In this document: positions 16,211 through 24,084 of the stretch, piece after piece
Layout of the letters: each line of letters begins with the position of its first letter
Position numbering within the stretch: position 1 is the first letter of the stretch
Assembly: GCA_035255045.1 (NCBI GenBank)
Contig: DATFAA010000071.1
Span: 1-28,849 of the forward strand
Length of the DNA stretch: 28,849 nucleotides
Direction: 5' to 3'
From: JAGTRP01 sp035255045
GTDB taxonomy: Bacteria > Pseudomonadota > Gammaproteobacteria > Burkholderiales > Rhodocyclaceae
Notes under the pieces: generated by a model
The model's input: the letters and a program-made list of their open reading frames with translations, nothing else
Told to the model about the DNA's origin: nothing
Databases searched by the model: none
Position numbers and translations under genes: made by a program

Positions 16211-16256
16211 AACTTAGGAACTATCGGGGGGCTGTCTCTACGGGCGAACCTGTAGT
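16211..16256 (-). promoter_or_regulatory. Sigma70-like promoter of PEP-CTERM gene 2
   Basis: Minus strand: GAGACA (16233-16238), 16-nt spacer, TAAGTT (16211-16216), with ACTACAG at 16250-16256, the same arrangement as at 14938-14983. Here ACTACAG is also part of a dyad, CTACAGG-TTCG-CCCGTAG. It faces away from the protease promoter at 16399. Confidence 0.55.
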
Positions 16257-16398
16257 TGCTTATGGAGCTGGAATGAATTTCCCCCTAGGTGCTAACCGGT
16301 AGGCCCGGGGCGGGATGGAGACGATGCCCACGTCCTCGGCTTATTCCCCTGTCCAGAAAGGGCTGGGGATTTCTGCGGTCTTCTTTCTAGATTTGGGC

Positions 16399-16426
16399 TT
16401 GACAGTAGCCCTTAGCTACATACAAT
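16399..16426 (+). promoter_or_regulatory. Strong sigma70 promoter of metallopeptidase gene
   Basis: TTGACA (16399-16404), 16-nt spacer, TACAAT (16421-16426): 6/6 and 5/6 matches to consensus, the best promoter in the window. The start point would be near 16433, giving a leader of about 220 nt. Confidence 0.75.
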
Positions 16427-16432
16427 CCCTAC

Positions 16433-16653
16433 GTCTATTACTTTAGTAGTACCCAGGGGGGCACGGTTGCGGCGTCTTTTGCCCGGCCAGTGTTTTTCGA
16501 CTCTCCTCTCCAAGAAAAGAAAACCGCGCTTCGTCGGTCGCGCCAGCGACAGGGAGCCTCGTGCCGGACCGGCCGAGGTGGCGAAGCCGCCCAGTAGTCG
16601 AAATCGATTCCGATCCCTCCCCGGGACTGGCCCAATTTTCTTGGAGAAATCCA
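16433..16653 (+). promoter_or_regulatory. Hairpin-rich leader of metallopeptidase gene
   Basis: Predicted untranslated leader with three adjacent stems: 16537-16550 (GTCGC-GCCA-GCGAC), 16557-16578 (CCTCG...CGAGG with an inner GCCG/CGGC stem) and 16577-16591 (GGTGGC-GAA-GCCGCC). The second and third share bases 16577-16578, so they cannot both form fully. It also holds a short segment, TCGTCGGTCGC, present in the leader of PEP-CTERM gene 2. No known riboswitch class recognised. Confidence 0.4.
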
Positions 16654-18687
16654 GTGTCTCGACGCATTGCCACGGCTGCGGCGCGGATCGCTGCGGCCTT
16701 CGCCGGCTGTCTGCTCGCCGCCGCATCCCTTCCGGCCTCGGCCATCACCCTGCCTGCGGGCAAGAGCCCCATCGCCGCCGGCGCCATTGCCAGGGCGGCC
16801 GTCCTCGAAGGCGAGCTGCAGGTCGAGGTGGCGGACTACCCGGACCGCACCGCCACCATCCACCATTTCCTCAAGACCGCCAGCGGCGAGCGCCATGAGC
16901 TGCGCTTCCGGGCGGGCCAGCTGCGCCAGCGCCTGCTGTCCGGCGCCCGGGTGCGGGTCAAGGGGCTCCTTTCCGACCACGTGCTGACGGCGGAAGCCAG
17001 CCCCACCCCCATCGGCCCGGCGCCCGCCGACGTGGCCGCCGCCATGCCCTACGCGGTCGGCGTCCAGAAGACGGCGGTCATCCTGGTCAATTTCCAGGAC
17101 AAGGTGTCCTCGCCCCAGACCCCGTCGGCGGTGCAGAGCCTGGTCTTCGGCCAGGTGAGCAACTTCTACCTGGAAAACTCCTTCCAGACCACCTCGGTCA
17201 GCGGCAATGTCTTCGGCTGGTACACCATCCCGGTCTCCAGCACGAGCTGCGACCGGGACGCCATCAAGAACTACGCCCGCAGCGCCGCCACCGCGGCCGG
17301 GGCCGACCTCTCGCCCTATTCCCGCTTCGTCTACATCTTCCCGAACACCTCGGCCTGCAGCTGGGCGGGCTACGGGATGATCGGCGGCAGCCCGACCGAC
17401 GCCTGGATCAACGGCTATTTCGACCGCCGCATCATCGCCCACGAACTCGGCCACAACCTCGGCCTGCACCATGCCCATAGCCAGGAGTGCGGCGGCACCT
17501 CGGTGGGCGCCAGCTGCTCCACCTCCGAGTACGGCGACCTGGTGGACACCATGGGCTGGGGCCTCTATGGTCATTTCAGCGCCTACCAGAAGGAGACCCT
17601 GGGCTGGCTCAACTATGGCGGCATGCCGCCCATCACCACGGTGCAGTCCAGCGGACGCTACGACCTGGTGCCCTACGTCGCCGGCACCGGCGGCGCCAAG
17701 GCCCTCAAGATCCTCAAGGGCACCAATGCCACTACCGGGGAAAAGACCTGGTATTACCTGGAGTACCGCCAGCCCACCGGCTTCGACAATGTCCTGAACG
17801 GCACCGGCAACCTGACCAGCGGGGTGCTGGTGCACACCGCCAGCGCCTCCGGCGGCGCCTTCCTCCTGGACATGACCCCGGGCAGCGACTACTCGTCCGA
17901 GTACAACGACCTCAAGGACGCCGCCCTCGCCGCCGGCAAGACCTTCACCGACTCGGCTGCCGGCATCACCGTGGACGTGCTGCGGGCCGACGCCACGGGG
18001 GCCACCGTCAACGTGTCCCTGGCCAATGGCGGCACCTCCACCGCCTGCACCCGGGTCAAGCCTTCGGTGGCCATTTCCCCGTCCCAGAGCAGCGGCGTCG
18101 CCCCGGGCACGGCGGTGCAATACACGGTGGCGGTCACCAACAACGACAGCGCCACCTGCGGCTCCTCCACCTTCAATCTGGGCAAGAGCGTGCCGGCCGG
18201 CTGGAGCGGCACCCTGGGGGCCGCGTCCCTAGCCATCGGCGCCGGCAGCGCCGCTTCCACCACCCTGGCGGTGACTTCCCCGGCCACGGCCGCCGGCGGC
18301 TCGTACACGGTCGGCGCCAGCGCCACCGGCGGGGCCAGTTCCCTGAGTGGCAGCGCCGCGGCCACCTACACGGTCAACGCCCCGGCCTACACCCTGAGCG
18401 AGAACGTCTCGGTGAGCCAGTGGAGCTACCCCCGGGGCAGCACGGTGACCACCGTATCCACCGTCAAGAGCAACGGCACCCCGGTGGCCAACGCCAGCGT
18501 CACCTTCAAGCTGACCAAGTCGAACGGCTACATGGTTTACTACACCACCACCACCGACAAGAACGGCCAGGCCTTCTTCCCGTACCAGATCTCGAGCAGC
18601 GACCCGACCGGGGCCTACCGCTCGGGGGCGACGGCCACGGCCAACGGGGTTTCGGCCTACACTTCGGTCAGCTTCACGGTGAAGTAA
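16654..18687 (+). CDS. Secreted HExxH zinc metallopeptidase (M11/gametolysin-like)
   Basis: Exported protease of 677 aa. The start is the GTG at 16654 with GGAG 7 nt upstream; an in-frame GTG at 16561 lies inside the predicted leader and is rejected. The signal peptide covers ~1-30 (LPASA-I). A presumed propeptide follows, then the catalytic domain (~135-400) with the zinc motif HELGHNLGLHH (263-273; H263, E264, H267, H273) and a preceding SWAGYGMIGGSPTDAWING stretch that fits the M11/gametolysin family. Residues ~465-585 resemble a NEW3-like beta domain (VAPGTAVQYTVAVTNND), and ~590-677 an invasin/Big-1-like Ig domain (GTPVANASVTFKL). No PEP-CTERM signal. It could be a type II secretion substrate, given gspAB downstream; targets are unknown. 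Confidence 0.85.
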   Translation: MSRRIATAAARIAAAFAGCLLAAASLPASAITLPAGKSPIAAGAIARAAVLEGELQVEVADYPDRTATIHHFLKTASGERHELRFRAGQLRQRLLSGARVRVKGLLSDHVLTAEASPTPIGPAPADVAAAMPYAVGVQKTAVILVNFQDKVSSPQTPSAVQSLVFGQVSNFYLENSFQTTSVSGNVFGWYTIPVSSTSCDRDAIKNYARSAATAAGADLSPYSRFVYIFPNTSACSWAGYGMIGGSPTDAWINGYFDRRIIAHELGHNLGLHHAHSQECGGTSVGASCSTSEYGDLVDTMGWGLYGHFSAYQKETLGWLNYGGMPPITTVQSSGRYDLVPYVAGTGGAKALKILKGTNATTGEKTWYYLEYRQPTGFDNVLNGTGNLTSGVLVHTASASGGAFLLDMTPGSDYSSEYNDLKDAALAAGKTFTDSAAGITVDVLRADATGATVNVSLANGGTSTACTRVKPSVAISPSQSSGVAPGTAVQYTVAVTNNDSATCGSSTFNLGKSVPAGWSGTLGAASLAIGAGSAASTTLAVTSPATAAGGSYTVGASATGGASSLSGSAAATYTVNAPAYTLSENVSVSQWSYPRGSTVTTVSTVKSNGTPVANASVTFKLTKSNGYMVYYTTTTDKNGQAFFPYQISSSDPTGAYRSGATATANGVSAYTSVSFTVK

Positions 18688-18726
18688 TCAGGACACAATA
18701 AGGCGCCCGATCAGGGGGGTAGCAAA

Positions 18727-18758
18727 AAAGGGCGATGGGGGTGACTCCATCGCCCTTT
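18727..18758 (+). terminator. Terminator of metallopeptidase gene
   Basis: A perfect 12-bp stem, AAAGGGCGATGG (18727-18738) and CCATCGCCCTTT (18747-18758), 8-nt loop, 39 nt after the stop codon. The A-run before it makes it potentially bidirectional, though the T tract on the plus strand is short. Confidence 0.7.
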
Positions 18759-19040
18759 CCTATCCAAACGCTGGTGCCGGTTCGACGGCCGTCGATGGCA
18801 CGACTCCCTTTGTTCTTGTCTGTTGTTGGTCTTGCAATGCAGTTTAGGTAGATGGCGGGGCGGGCGGCAATAAACCCCATACCCCATTCGCAGGGGGTCC
18901 GCGGCATCCGGCCTCGGCGCCTCACTGGGGCCTGTAGGGGCAATGTGCGGGATTATGGGAATGGACGGAGACATCCCGGCAACTTTGTGGCCGGAAGGCT
19001 GTCTACGACGGCACAGAAATACGAACCCAGGGAGGCTGCC
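18759..19040. other. Intergenic region upstream of gspA
   Basis: No gene is seen in these 282 nt. It includes a perfect 14-bp palindrome, TCGACGGCCGTCGA (18782-18795), which might be an operator but can also arise by chance at this GC content. No convincing -35/-10 pair was found, although a gspA promoter is expected here. Confidence 0.4.
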
Positions 19041-20381
19041 GTGACGCCCATGTACTTGGACCACTTCGGCATGGCAGCCGCGCCCTTCTCCATCGCCCCG
19101 GACCCGCGCTACCTGTTCATGAGCCAAAGGCACCGCGAAGCCTTGGCCCACCTGCTGTACGGGGTGAAGAGCGACGACGGCTTCGTGGTCCTGACCGGGG
19201 AAGTGGGCACCGGCAAGACCACCATCTGCCGTTGCCTCCTGGAGCAGTTGCCGGCCGACTGCGAACTGGCTCTCGTCTTCAACCCGAAACTGTCCGTCCT
19301 CGAATTGCTGGCCACCGTCTGTGAAGAATTCCGAATCCCGGTCCCTGAAACGGACCCGGGGGTGAAAGCCTACGTGGACCGCATCAACGCCTGGCTCCTG
19401 GGCGTCCACGCCCGGGGGCGGATGGCGGTGCTGGTCATCGACGAGGCCCAGAGCCTGGAGCCCGAGGTCCTGGAACAGATCCGCCTGCTGACCAATCTGG
19501 AAACCAACCAGCGCAAGCTGCTGCGCATCCTCCTCCTCGGCCAGCCCCAGTTGCGGGAGCTGCTGGCGCGGCCGGATATGGCCCAGCTCAGCCAGCGCAT
19601 CGTCGCCCGCTACCACCTGGGGCCCCTGTCCCGCACCGACACCAAGGGCTACGTCGCCCATCGCCTGGCGGCGGCCGGCGCCAAGGGGGAGATCTTCTCC
19701 CCGGCCGCCCTCGACCGCCTCTACCGCCTGAGCGGCGGCACGCCCCGGCTGGTGAACATCATCGCCGACCGGTCCCTCCTCGGCGCCTATGTCCACGGCC
19801 GGGACCGGGTCGACGGGGCCACCGTGCTGCGCTCCGGCCGCGAGGTCCTGGGGGAGCGCCGCCGCGCCCGCGGCCCGATCCGGGCCGCCCTCATCGCCCT
19901 GGGCGGCCTGGGGAGCGCGGCGGCCCTGGTGGCCGGCTACCTCAACTACGATGCCGGACCGGCCGCTGCCCGGGCACCCCAGGCGGCCGTCGTGCCCGCT
20001 GCGGCCACAGTGCCGGTCGGCCTGGCGACCCCGGAACCTTCCCCGCCGCCGGCCGTGCCGGCAGTCCAGGCGGCTTCGCCCGACCCCGGGCCCGCAGCCG
20101 GGGCGGCGCCCCGCCCGCTGGCGAAGAAGCCCGCCGCCGACATCCTGCGGCCGGGCAGCCGGGGCGCCGCCGTCGAGCGCCTGCGCCACGACCTGGCCCA
20201 GGCCCTGGGCACCCCGGCGGCCGCATCCCCGAACCCGGTCTTCGACGCCGAATTGGCGGAGGAGGTCCGGCGCTACCAGGCGGCCGAGGGCCTGCCGATC
20301 ACCGGCATGGTGGGCCCCCTGACCCGGGCACGGCTGGCCGAGGCCGCCAAGCCGGCGGAAGACCAGAAGAAGGAGCAGTGA
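19041..20381 (+). CDS. gspA: GspA/ExeA-type AAA ATPase with peptidoglycan-binding domain
   Basis: Inner-membrane ATPase of 446 aa acting with GspB to let the type II secretin assemble through the cell wall. Residues 1-270 are an ExeA-type AAA domain: MYLDHFGMAAAPFSIAPDP start, Walker A GEVGTGKT (53-60), Walker B VLVIDEAQ (130-137) and a sensor region SGGTPRLVNIIADRSLL. One membrane helix (~280-305) leads to a Pro/Ala-rich periplasmic linker and a PG_binding_1 domain (~370-435, LRPGSRGAAVERLR ... GLPITGMVGPLTRARL). The start is the GTG at 19041 because AGGGAGG sits 5 nt upstream; an ATG three codons later is too far from it. The gspB gene begins 1 nt after its stop codon. Confidence 0.9.
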   Translation: MTPMYLDHFGMAAAPFSIAPDPRYLFMSQRHREALAHLLYGVKSDDGFVVLTGEVGTGKTTICRCLLEQLPADCELALVFNPKLSVLELLATVCEEFRIPVPETDPGVKAYVDRINAWLLGVHARGRMAVLVIDEAQSLEPEVLEQIRLLTNLETNQRKLLRILLLGQPQLRELLARPDMAQLSQRIVARYHLGPLSRTDTKGYVAHRLAAAGAKGEIFSPAALDRLYRLSGGTPRLVNIIADRSLLGAYVHGRDRVDGATVLRSGREVLGERRRARGPIRAALIALGGLGSAAALVAGYLNYDAGPAAARAPQAAVVPAAATVPVGLATPEPSPPPAVPAVQAASPDPGPAAGAAPRPLAKKPAADILRPGSRGAAVERLRHDLAQALGTPAAASPNPVFDAELAEEVRRYQAAEGLPITGMVGPLTRARLAEAAKPAEDQKKEQ

Positions 20382-20382
20382 G

Positions 20383-21027
20383 ATGTCCTACATCCTCGAT
20401 GCCCTGGTGAAAGCGGACCTGGAGCGCCAGCGCCAGGGCGTGCCCGGCCTGCACACCATCCAGGCGGGCCTGATGCCCGGCCCGGGCGCCCGGCGCCGCT
20501 GGCCGGTCGGGGTCGCCGCCATGGCGGTCGGCGCCGGCGTCCTGGCCCTGGCCTGGGAGCATTGGGCCCAGCATCCCGAAGCGGGTGCGACCCACACCCG
20601 GGAGCCCGAGCGGCAGCTGCCCCTGGCGGCTGCCGTGCCCGCCGTCCCGCCGCCCGTGGCGAGGGCGGCCAGCCCCGTGGTCTCTCGCGCTCCCGTGGCG
20701 GCCCGGCCGGCGGCCCCCGTCCGGGACTTGCGCCCGGAAGCCCGGCCGGCCAGCGTGGAAATGGCCGCCCCGGAAAGGAAAACCCGGCCGGATTCCCGGC
20801 TCTATACCATCGCCGAGCTGCCGCCGGCCCTCCAGCAGGAGGCCCGTAACATCACGGTGGCCGGCTTTGCCCAGGCCAGCGACGCCAACGAGCGCCTGGC
20901 CATCATCAACGACCGCGCCTGGCGCGAAGGAGAAGAAGTGAGGACAGGACTGAAGGTGGAACGCATTTCCAGCGACGGCGTCATCTTGAATCTGAAGGGC
21001 TACCGCTTTCGCAAGGGTGGCGCATGA
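20383..21027 (+). CDS. gspB: GspB-type secretin assembly protein
   Basis: Partner of GspA, 214 aa. The N-terminus MSYILDALVKADLERQRQGVPGLH is the hallmark of the GspB/ExeB family; one membrane helix follows (~40-58), then a Pro/Ala/Arg-rich linker and a C-terminal T2SSB domain (~142-212, LYTIAELPPALQQEARNITV ... VILNLKGYRFRKG). GspAB complexes bind peptidoglycan and help the secretin GspD multimerise in the outer membrane. The ATG begins 1 nt after the gspA stop and its TGA overlaps the next start codon (ATGA), so all three genes form one operon. The rest of the type II secretion operon is not in the window. Confidence 0.9.
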   Translation: MSYILDALVKADLERQRQGVPGLHTIQAGLMPGPGARRRWPVGVAAMAVGAGVLALAWEHWAQHPEAGATHTREPERQLPLAAAVPAVPPPVARAASPVVSRAPVAARPAAPVRDLRPEARPASVEMAAPERKTRPDSRLYTIAELPPALQQEARNITVAGFAQASDANERLAIINDRAWREGEEVRTGLKVERISSDGVILNLKGYRFRKGGA

Positions 21028-21719
21028 TCGGCAGGAAGCGGACATCGTGGTTGCTGGCAGCACTCTCCTTCATGGCCCTGGGCACCGCCGCGCGGGCTGA
21101 CATCTACGGCTACATCGACGCCGACGGCACGGCCCATTTCAGCAACGTGCCCCAGGACAAGCGTTACACCCTGTTCATACGCACGCCCAAGACGGTGGCG
21201 CCGGCCGCGGCCGGGAAGCGCACTGCCGCGGCCGAACCCAAGGCGTCAGGCCCCCTGCGGGCCCGGCAGCAGGCCTACAGCGCCCAGGTCGCCAGCCTGG
21301 CCTCGGCCCTGCAGGTGGACGCGGCCCTCCTGCATGCGGTCATCACGGCGGAATCGGGCTACAACCCCCGGGCCCGCTCCGACAAGGGGGCCATGGGGCT
21401 CATGCAGATCATGCCGGACACAGCCAAGCGCTACTGCGTCAAGGACCCCTACGACCCGACCCAGAACCTGCGGGCCGGCTCCCAATACCTGCGGGACCTG
21501 CTGAAGCGCTACGACAACGATCCCAAGCTCGCCCTGGCCGCCTACAACGCAGGCGAAGGGGCGGTTGACCGCCACGGCCGCCAGATTCCCCCCTATCGGG
21601 AAACCCGGCTCTACGTACCGCTGGTGATGGGGCTCTACGAGCGCTACCGGAAAATGCCGGGCCTCATCAAGGCGGCGAGCGCGGAGGCGCCCCGCAGTCT
21701 GGAAGTGCGCTGCGGCTGA
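21024..21719 (+). CDS. Lytic transglycosylase with DUF4124 domain
   Basis: Exported peptidoglycan-cleaving enzyme of 231 aa. Signal peptide ~1-25 (ARA-D), then a DUF4124-like segment (IYGYIDADGTAHFSNVPQDKRY), a basic linker, and an SLT family 1 lysozyme-like domain (~88-215) with catalytic Glu110 in ITAESGYNPRA, GAMGLMQIMP (122-131) and AAYNAGEGAV (172-181). Overlap of its ATG with the gspB stop implies coupled expression: the likely role is opening peptidoglycan for secretin passage. It ends with TGA at 21717-21719, directly against the stop codon of the convergent napF gene. Confidence 0.9.
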   Translation: MIGRKRTSWLLAALSFMALGTAARADIYGYIDADGTAHFSNVPQDKRYTLFIRTPKTVAPAAAGKRTAAAEPKASGPLRARQQAYSAQVASLASALQVDAALLHAVITAESGYNPRARSDKGAMGLMQIMPDTAKRYCVKDPYDPTQNLRAGSQYLRDLLKRYDNDPKLALAAYNAGEGAVDRHGRQIPPYRETRLYVPLVMGLYERYRKMPGLIKAASAEAPRSLEVRCG

Positions 21720-22193
21720 TCAGGCCCTGAGGGCGATGGCCGCGGCCGGGCAGGGCGCCACGCAGGCGCCGCAGCCGGTACAGCGTTCGCCGTCCACGGC
21801 CGGCAGGGCGGGTCCTCCGAGGCGGGGGACGAAGCGGATGGCGGAGGCCGGGCAGGCGTCCTCGCAGCTGCGGCATTCGATGCCGCTCCGGGGCAGGCAG
21901 GCTTGGGAAACTGCCGGGGTCAGGCGCCAGGGCATCTCGCCCCGGACCAGGGCGCCGGTGCGGCAGGCGCCGAGGCAGGCGGTGCAGAAGGTGCATTCGC
22001 CGCGGCTGAAATCGACGATGGGGTAGCCGCCCTCATCCAGCTTCAGTATTCCTTGAGGACAGGTCCCGGTGCAGTCGCCGCAGCGGCTGCAGCGGTCGCT
22101 GAAAATCGCTTCGGGAAGGGCCCAGGGAGGGCGCAGGGGCGCTTCCTTGCGAAGGCGCCCGCCCAGGAAACCGCGGCGGCCGGCATCAACCAC
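21720..22193 (-). CDS. napF: NapF ferredoxin-type protein
   Basis: Cytoplasmic iron-sulfur protein of 157 aa associated with maturation of the periplasmic nitrate reductase NapA. Four [4Fe-4S] clusters are visible: C35-C38-C41-C45, C67-C70-C73-C77, the atypically spaced C99-C107-C110-C114 (typical of NapF), and C138-C141-C144-C148. The N-terminus has the RRGFLGGRLR stretch seen in NapF proteins. Start is the GTG at 22193, 12 nt after the ccmI stop with GGAGCG ahead of it. It is the last gene of the ccm operon; other nap genes are not in the window. A general polyferredoxin is the alternative, but the cysteine spacing favours NapF. Confidence 0.85.
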   Translation of the reverse strand: MVDAGRRGFLGGRLRKEAPLRPPWALPEAIFSDRCSRCGDCTGTCPQGILKLDEGGYPIVDFSRGECTFCTACLGACRTGALVRGEMPWRLTPAVSQACLPRSGIECRSCEDACPASAIRFVPRLGGPALPAVDGERCTGCGACVAPCPAAAIALRA

Positions 22194-22205
22194 CGCGGGC
22201 GCTCC

Positions 22206-23039
22206 TTACTTGCCCGAGCGCAGCTTCTCGATGCTGCTCTTCAGCATCGTTTCCATTTCCGAACCCTCTTCCACCATGGGCAGGAGCTTCTCCCAGTAAG
22301 CGGCGGCCTCGGCCCGCTTGCCGGCCTGCATGGCGCCGACGCCGGCCATGAGCAGGACCTGGGAATTCTGGGGGTCGAGCTTGAGAGCCTGGTCGATGAG
22401 CTGCTGCGGCTTGCCCTGCATGCGGCTCTGGCTGCTCATGGCCAGGGCTTCGGCGTAGTCGGCCAGGAGGCCGGCGTCCTGCATGACGACGCTCTCGGCC
22501 TTGCCGTAGGCCTGCGCCGCTTCGGCGTAGCGGCCCATGGCCTTGTAGGAGCGAGCCAGCATGATCCAGCCCTGCATGTCGTCCGGGTTGGCCTTGAGGC
22601 GCTCGGCGAGCTTGGCCACCATGCCCTCGATCTGGGCCGGGGTGACCTCGGGGCGCGGCGCGGTGAGGGCGGGATTGAGGGCCCGGGGATTGCCCAGGAG
22701 GGTGTAGCCCACCACGGCCAGCACCGGCACCAGCACCAGCAGGGCGACAGCCGTCTTGCGGCTGGGCCGGTCGCTGGCGGCGGCCTGGCCCTCGGGCTGG
22801 ACCTCTTCCAGGAGGCGGTGCTGGAGCTCGCGCTTGGCCTGCTCGAAATCGGCCTCGGCCAGGGTGCCTTCGGCTTTCTCCCGTTCCAGTTCGGCCAGCT
22901 GGTCGCGGAAGATGGCCAGGTTGGCAGCCCGCCGGTCGGCGGCGGAGACGGCGGGCTTGAGGCCCAGCCACAGGGGCGGCAGCAGGAAGGCGGCGGCGAC
23001 GATGATGAGGAGCGTCGCGAAGACGGCGAATAGGGTCAT
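22206..23039 (-). CDS. ccmI: Cytochrome c maturation protein CcmI
   Basis: Inner-membrane chaperone of 277 aa that presents apocytochrome c to the heme ligation complex (CcmF/H). It has a first membrane helix (~4-24), a cytoplasmic heptad segment (RDQLAELEREKAEGTLAEADFEQAKRELQ, characteristic of CcmI), a second helix (~97-115), and a periplasmic TPR domain (~140-270). The ATG overlaps the ccmH stop (ATGA), so translation is coupled. Napf follows 12 nt later. Confidence 0.93.
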   Translation of the reverse strand: MTLFAVFATLLIIVAAAFLLPPLWLGLKPAVSAADRRAANLAIFRDQLAELEREKAEGTLAEADFEQAKRELQHRLLEEVQPEGQAAASDRPSRKTAVALLVLVPVLAVVGYTLLGNPRALNPALTAPRPEVTPAQIEGMVAKLAERLKANPDDMQGWIMLARSYKAMGRYAEAAQAYGKAESVVMQDAGLLADYAEALAMSSQSRMQGKPQQLIDQALKLDPQNSQVLLMAGVGAMQAGKRAEAAAYWEKLLPMVEEGSEMETMLKSSIEKLRSGK

Positions 23040-23503
23040 GAATGCTTGGTTTCGTTCAGGAGGGCTTCGGCGCGCTTGGCGTCCTCGTCCGACAGGGGGG
23101 CGTCGTCGGTGATGCGCTGGTTGCGCTGCTTGAGGTAGCGGCCGAGGGCGACCAGGCCCACCAGCATGAGGGCCAGGGGACCGACCCAGAGGAGGACGGT
23201 GGTGGCCTTGAAGGGCGGGTTGTAGAGGACGAAGTCGCCGTAGCGGGCCACCATGAAGTCGATGATCTCCTTGTCCGACTTGCCGGCCTGGATCATGCCG
23301 CGGATTTCCCGGCGCAGGTCCTCGGCCAGCTCGGCATGGGAGTCGGCGATGTTCTGGTTCTGGCAGACCAGGCAGCGCAGCTGCTCGGACAGCTTGACGA
23401 GGCGCTTTTCGGCCACCGGGTCGGCGGCCAGGGGCGCCGCCTCGCCGGCGGGGGCGAGGTGGGCGGCCAGGGCCAGGCAGAGGGCGAGGAGGAGGCGCTT
23501 CAC
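23036..23503 (-). CDS. ccmH: Cytochrome c maturation protein CcmH
   Basis: Periplasmic thiol-oxidoreductase of 155 aa that keeps the apocytochrome CXXCH cysteines reduced. Signal peptide ~1-22, then the family motif LRCLVCQNQ (C44 and C47), a helical domain and one C-terminal membrane helix (~98-120). The start is a GTG at 23503 that overlaps the TGA of ccmG (GTGA); the open frame continues further upstream, but that part is a shadow of ccmG. Short form of the family, with the TPR part encoded separately as ccmI. Confidence 0.92.
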   Translation of the reverse strand: MKRLLLALCLALAAHLAPAGEAAPLAADPVAEKRLVKLSEQLRCLVCQNQNIADSHAELAEDLRREIRGMIQAGKSDKEIIDFMVARYGDFVLYNPPFKATTVLLWVGPLALMLVGLVALGRYLKQRNQRITDDAPLSDEDAKRAEALLNETKHS

Positions 23504-24084
23504 TTGGACAGCTCGCCGATCAGGGGCAGGATCTTGCCGCCCAGCACGTCCGGGGTGATGGGGCCGGTGTGCTTCATGCGGATGGTGCCGGTCTTGTCGA
23601 TGACGTAGGTCTCGGGCACGCCGTAGACCCCGTAGTCGATGCCGACCCGGCCGTCCAGGTCGAGGACCGACAGGGTGTAGGGGTTGCCGTGCTGGGTCAG
23701 CCACTGGTCGGCGCGCTTCTGGGCCAGCTGCTTCTCTTCCTCGGGACCCATCTTGCCCATGTCGAATTCGCCGTCGCCGCGGACTTCCTTGTAGTTGAGT
23801 CCGACCAGGGGGACGCTGGCGCGCTTGGAGAATTCCACCAGCACCGGGTGCTCCTGGCGGCAGGAGACGCACCAGGAGGACCAGACGTTGAGGAGCCAGA
23901 CCTTGCCCGCCATGTCCTTGGGCCCGAAGGTCTTGTCCGGGGTTGCCAGGACCGGCAGCGCGAAGGCGGGGGCCGGCTTGCCCACCAGGGGGGAGGGCAC
24001 GTCCCGGGGATTCAGGTTGAGGCCGACGGCGAGGAAGACGACCAGGACGATGAAGCCCAGGAGGGGCCAGAGGAATCTGTTCAT
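23500..24084 (-). CDS. ccmG: Thioredoxin-like CcmG/DsbE
   Basis: Membrane-anchored periplasmic thioredoxin of 194 aa that reduces apocytochrome or CcmH. One N-terminal helix (~5-24), a thioredoxin fold with active site WCVSC (C72, C75), and the cis-proline region YGVYGVPETYVID. Compared with the usual CcmG there is an insertion of about 20 residues (RGDGEFDMGKMGPEEEKQLAQ) after NYKEV. Its ATG overlaps the ccmF stop by 4 nt and its own stop overlaps the ccmH start. Confidence 0.93.
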   Translation of the reverse strand: MNRFLWPLLGFIVLVVFLAVGLNLNPRDVPSPLVGKPAPAFALPVLATPDKTFGPKDMAGKVWLLNVWSSWCVSCRQEHPVLVEFSKRASVPLVGLNYKEVRGDGEFDMGKMGPEEEKQLAQKRADQWLTQHGNPYTLSVLDLDGRVGIDYGVYGVPETYVIDKTGTIRMKHTGPITPDVLGGKILPLIGELSK

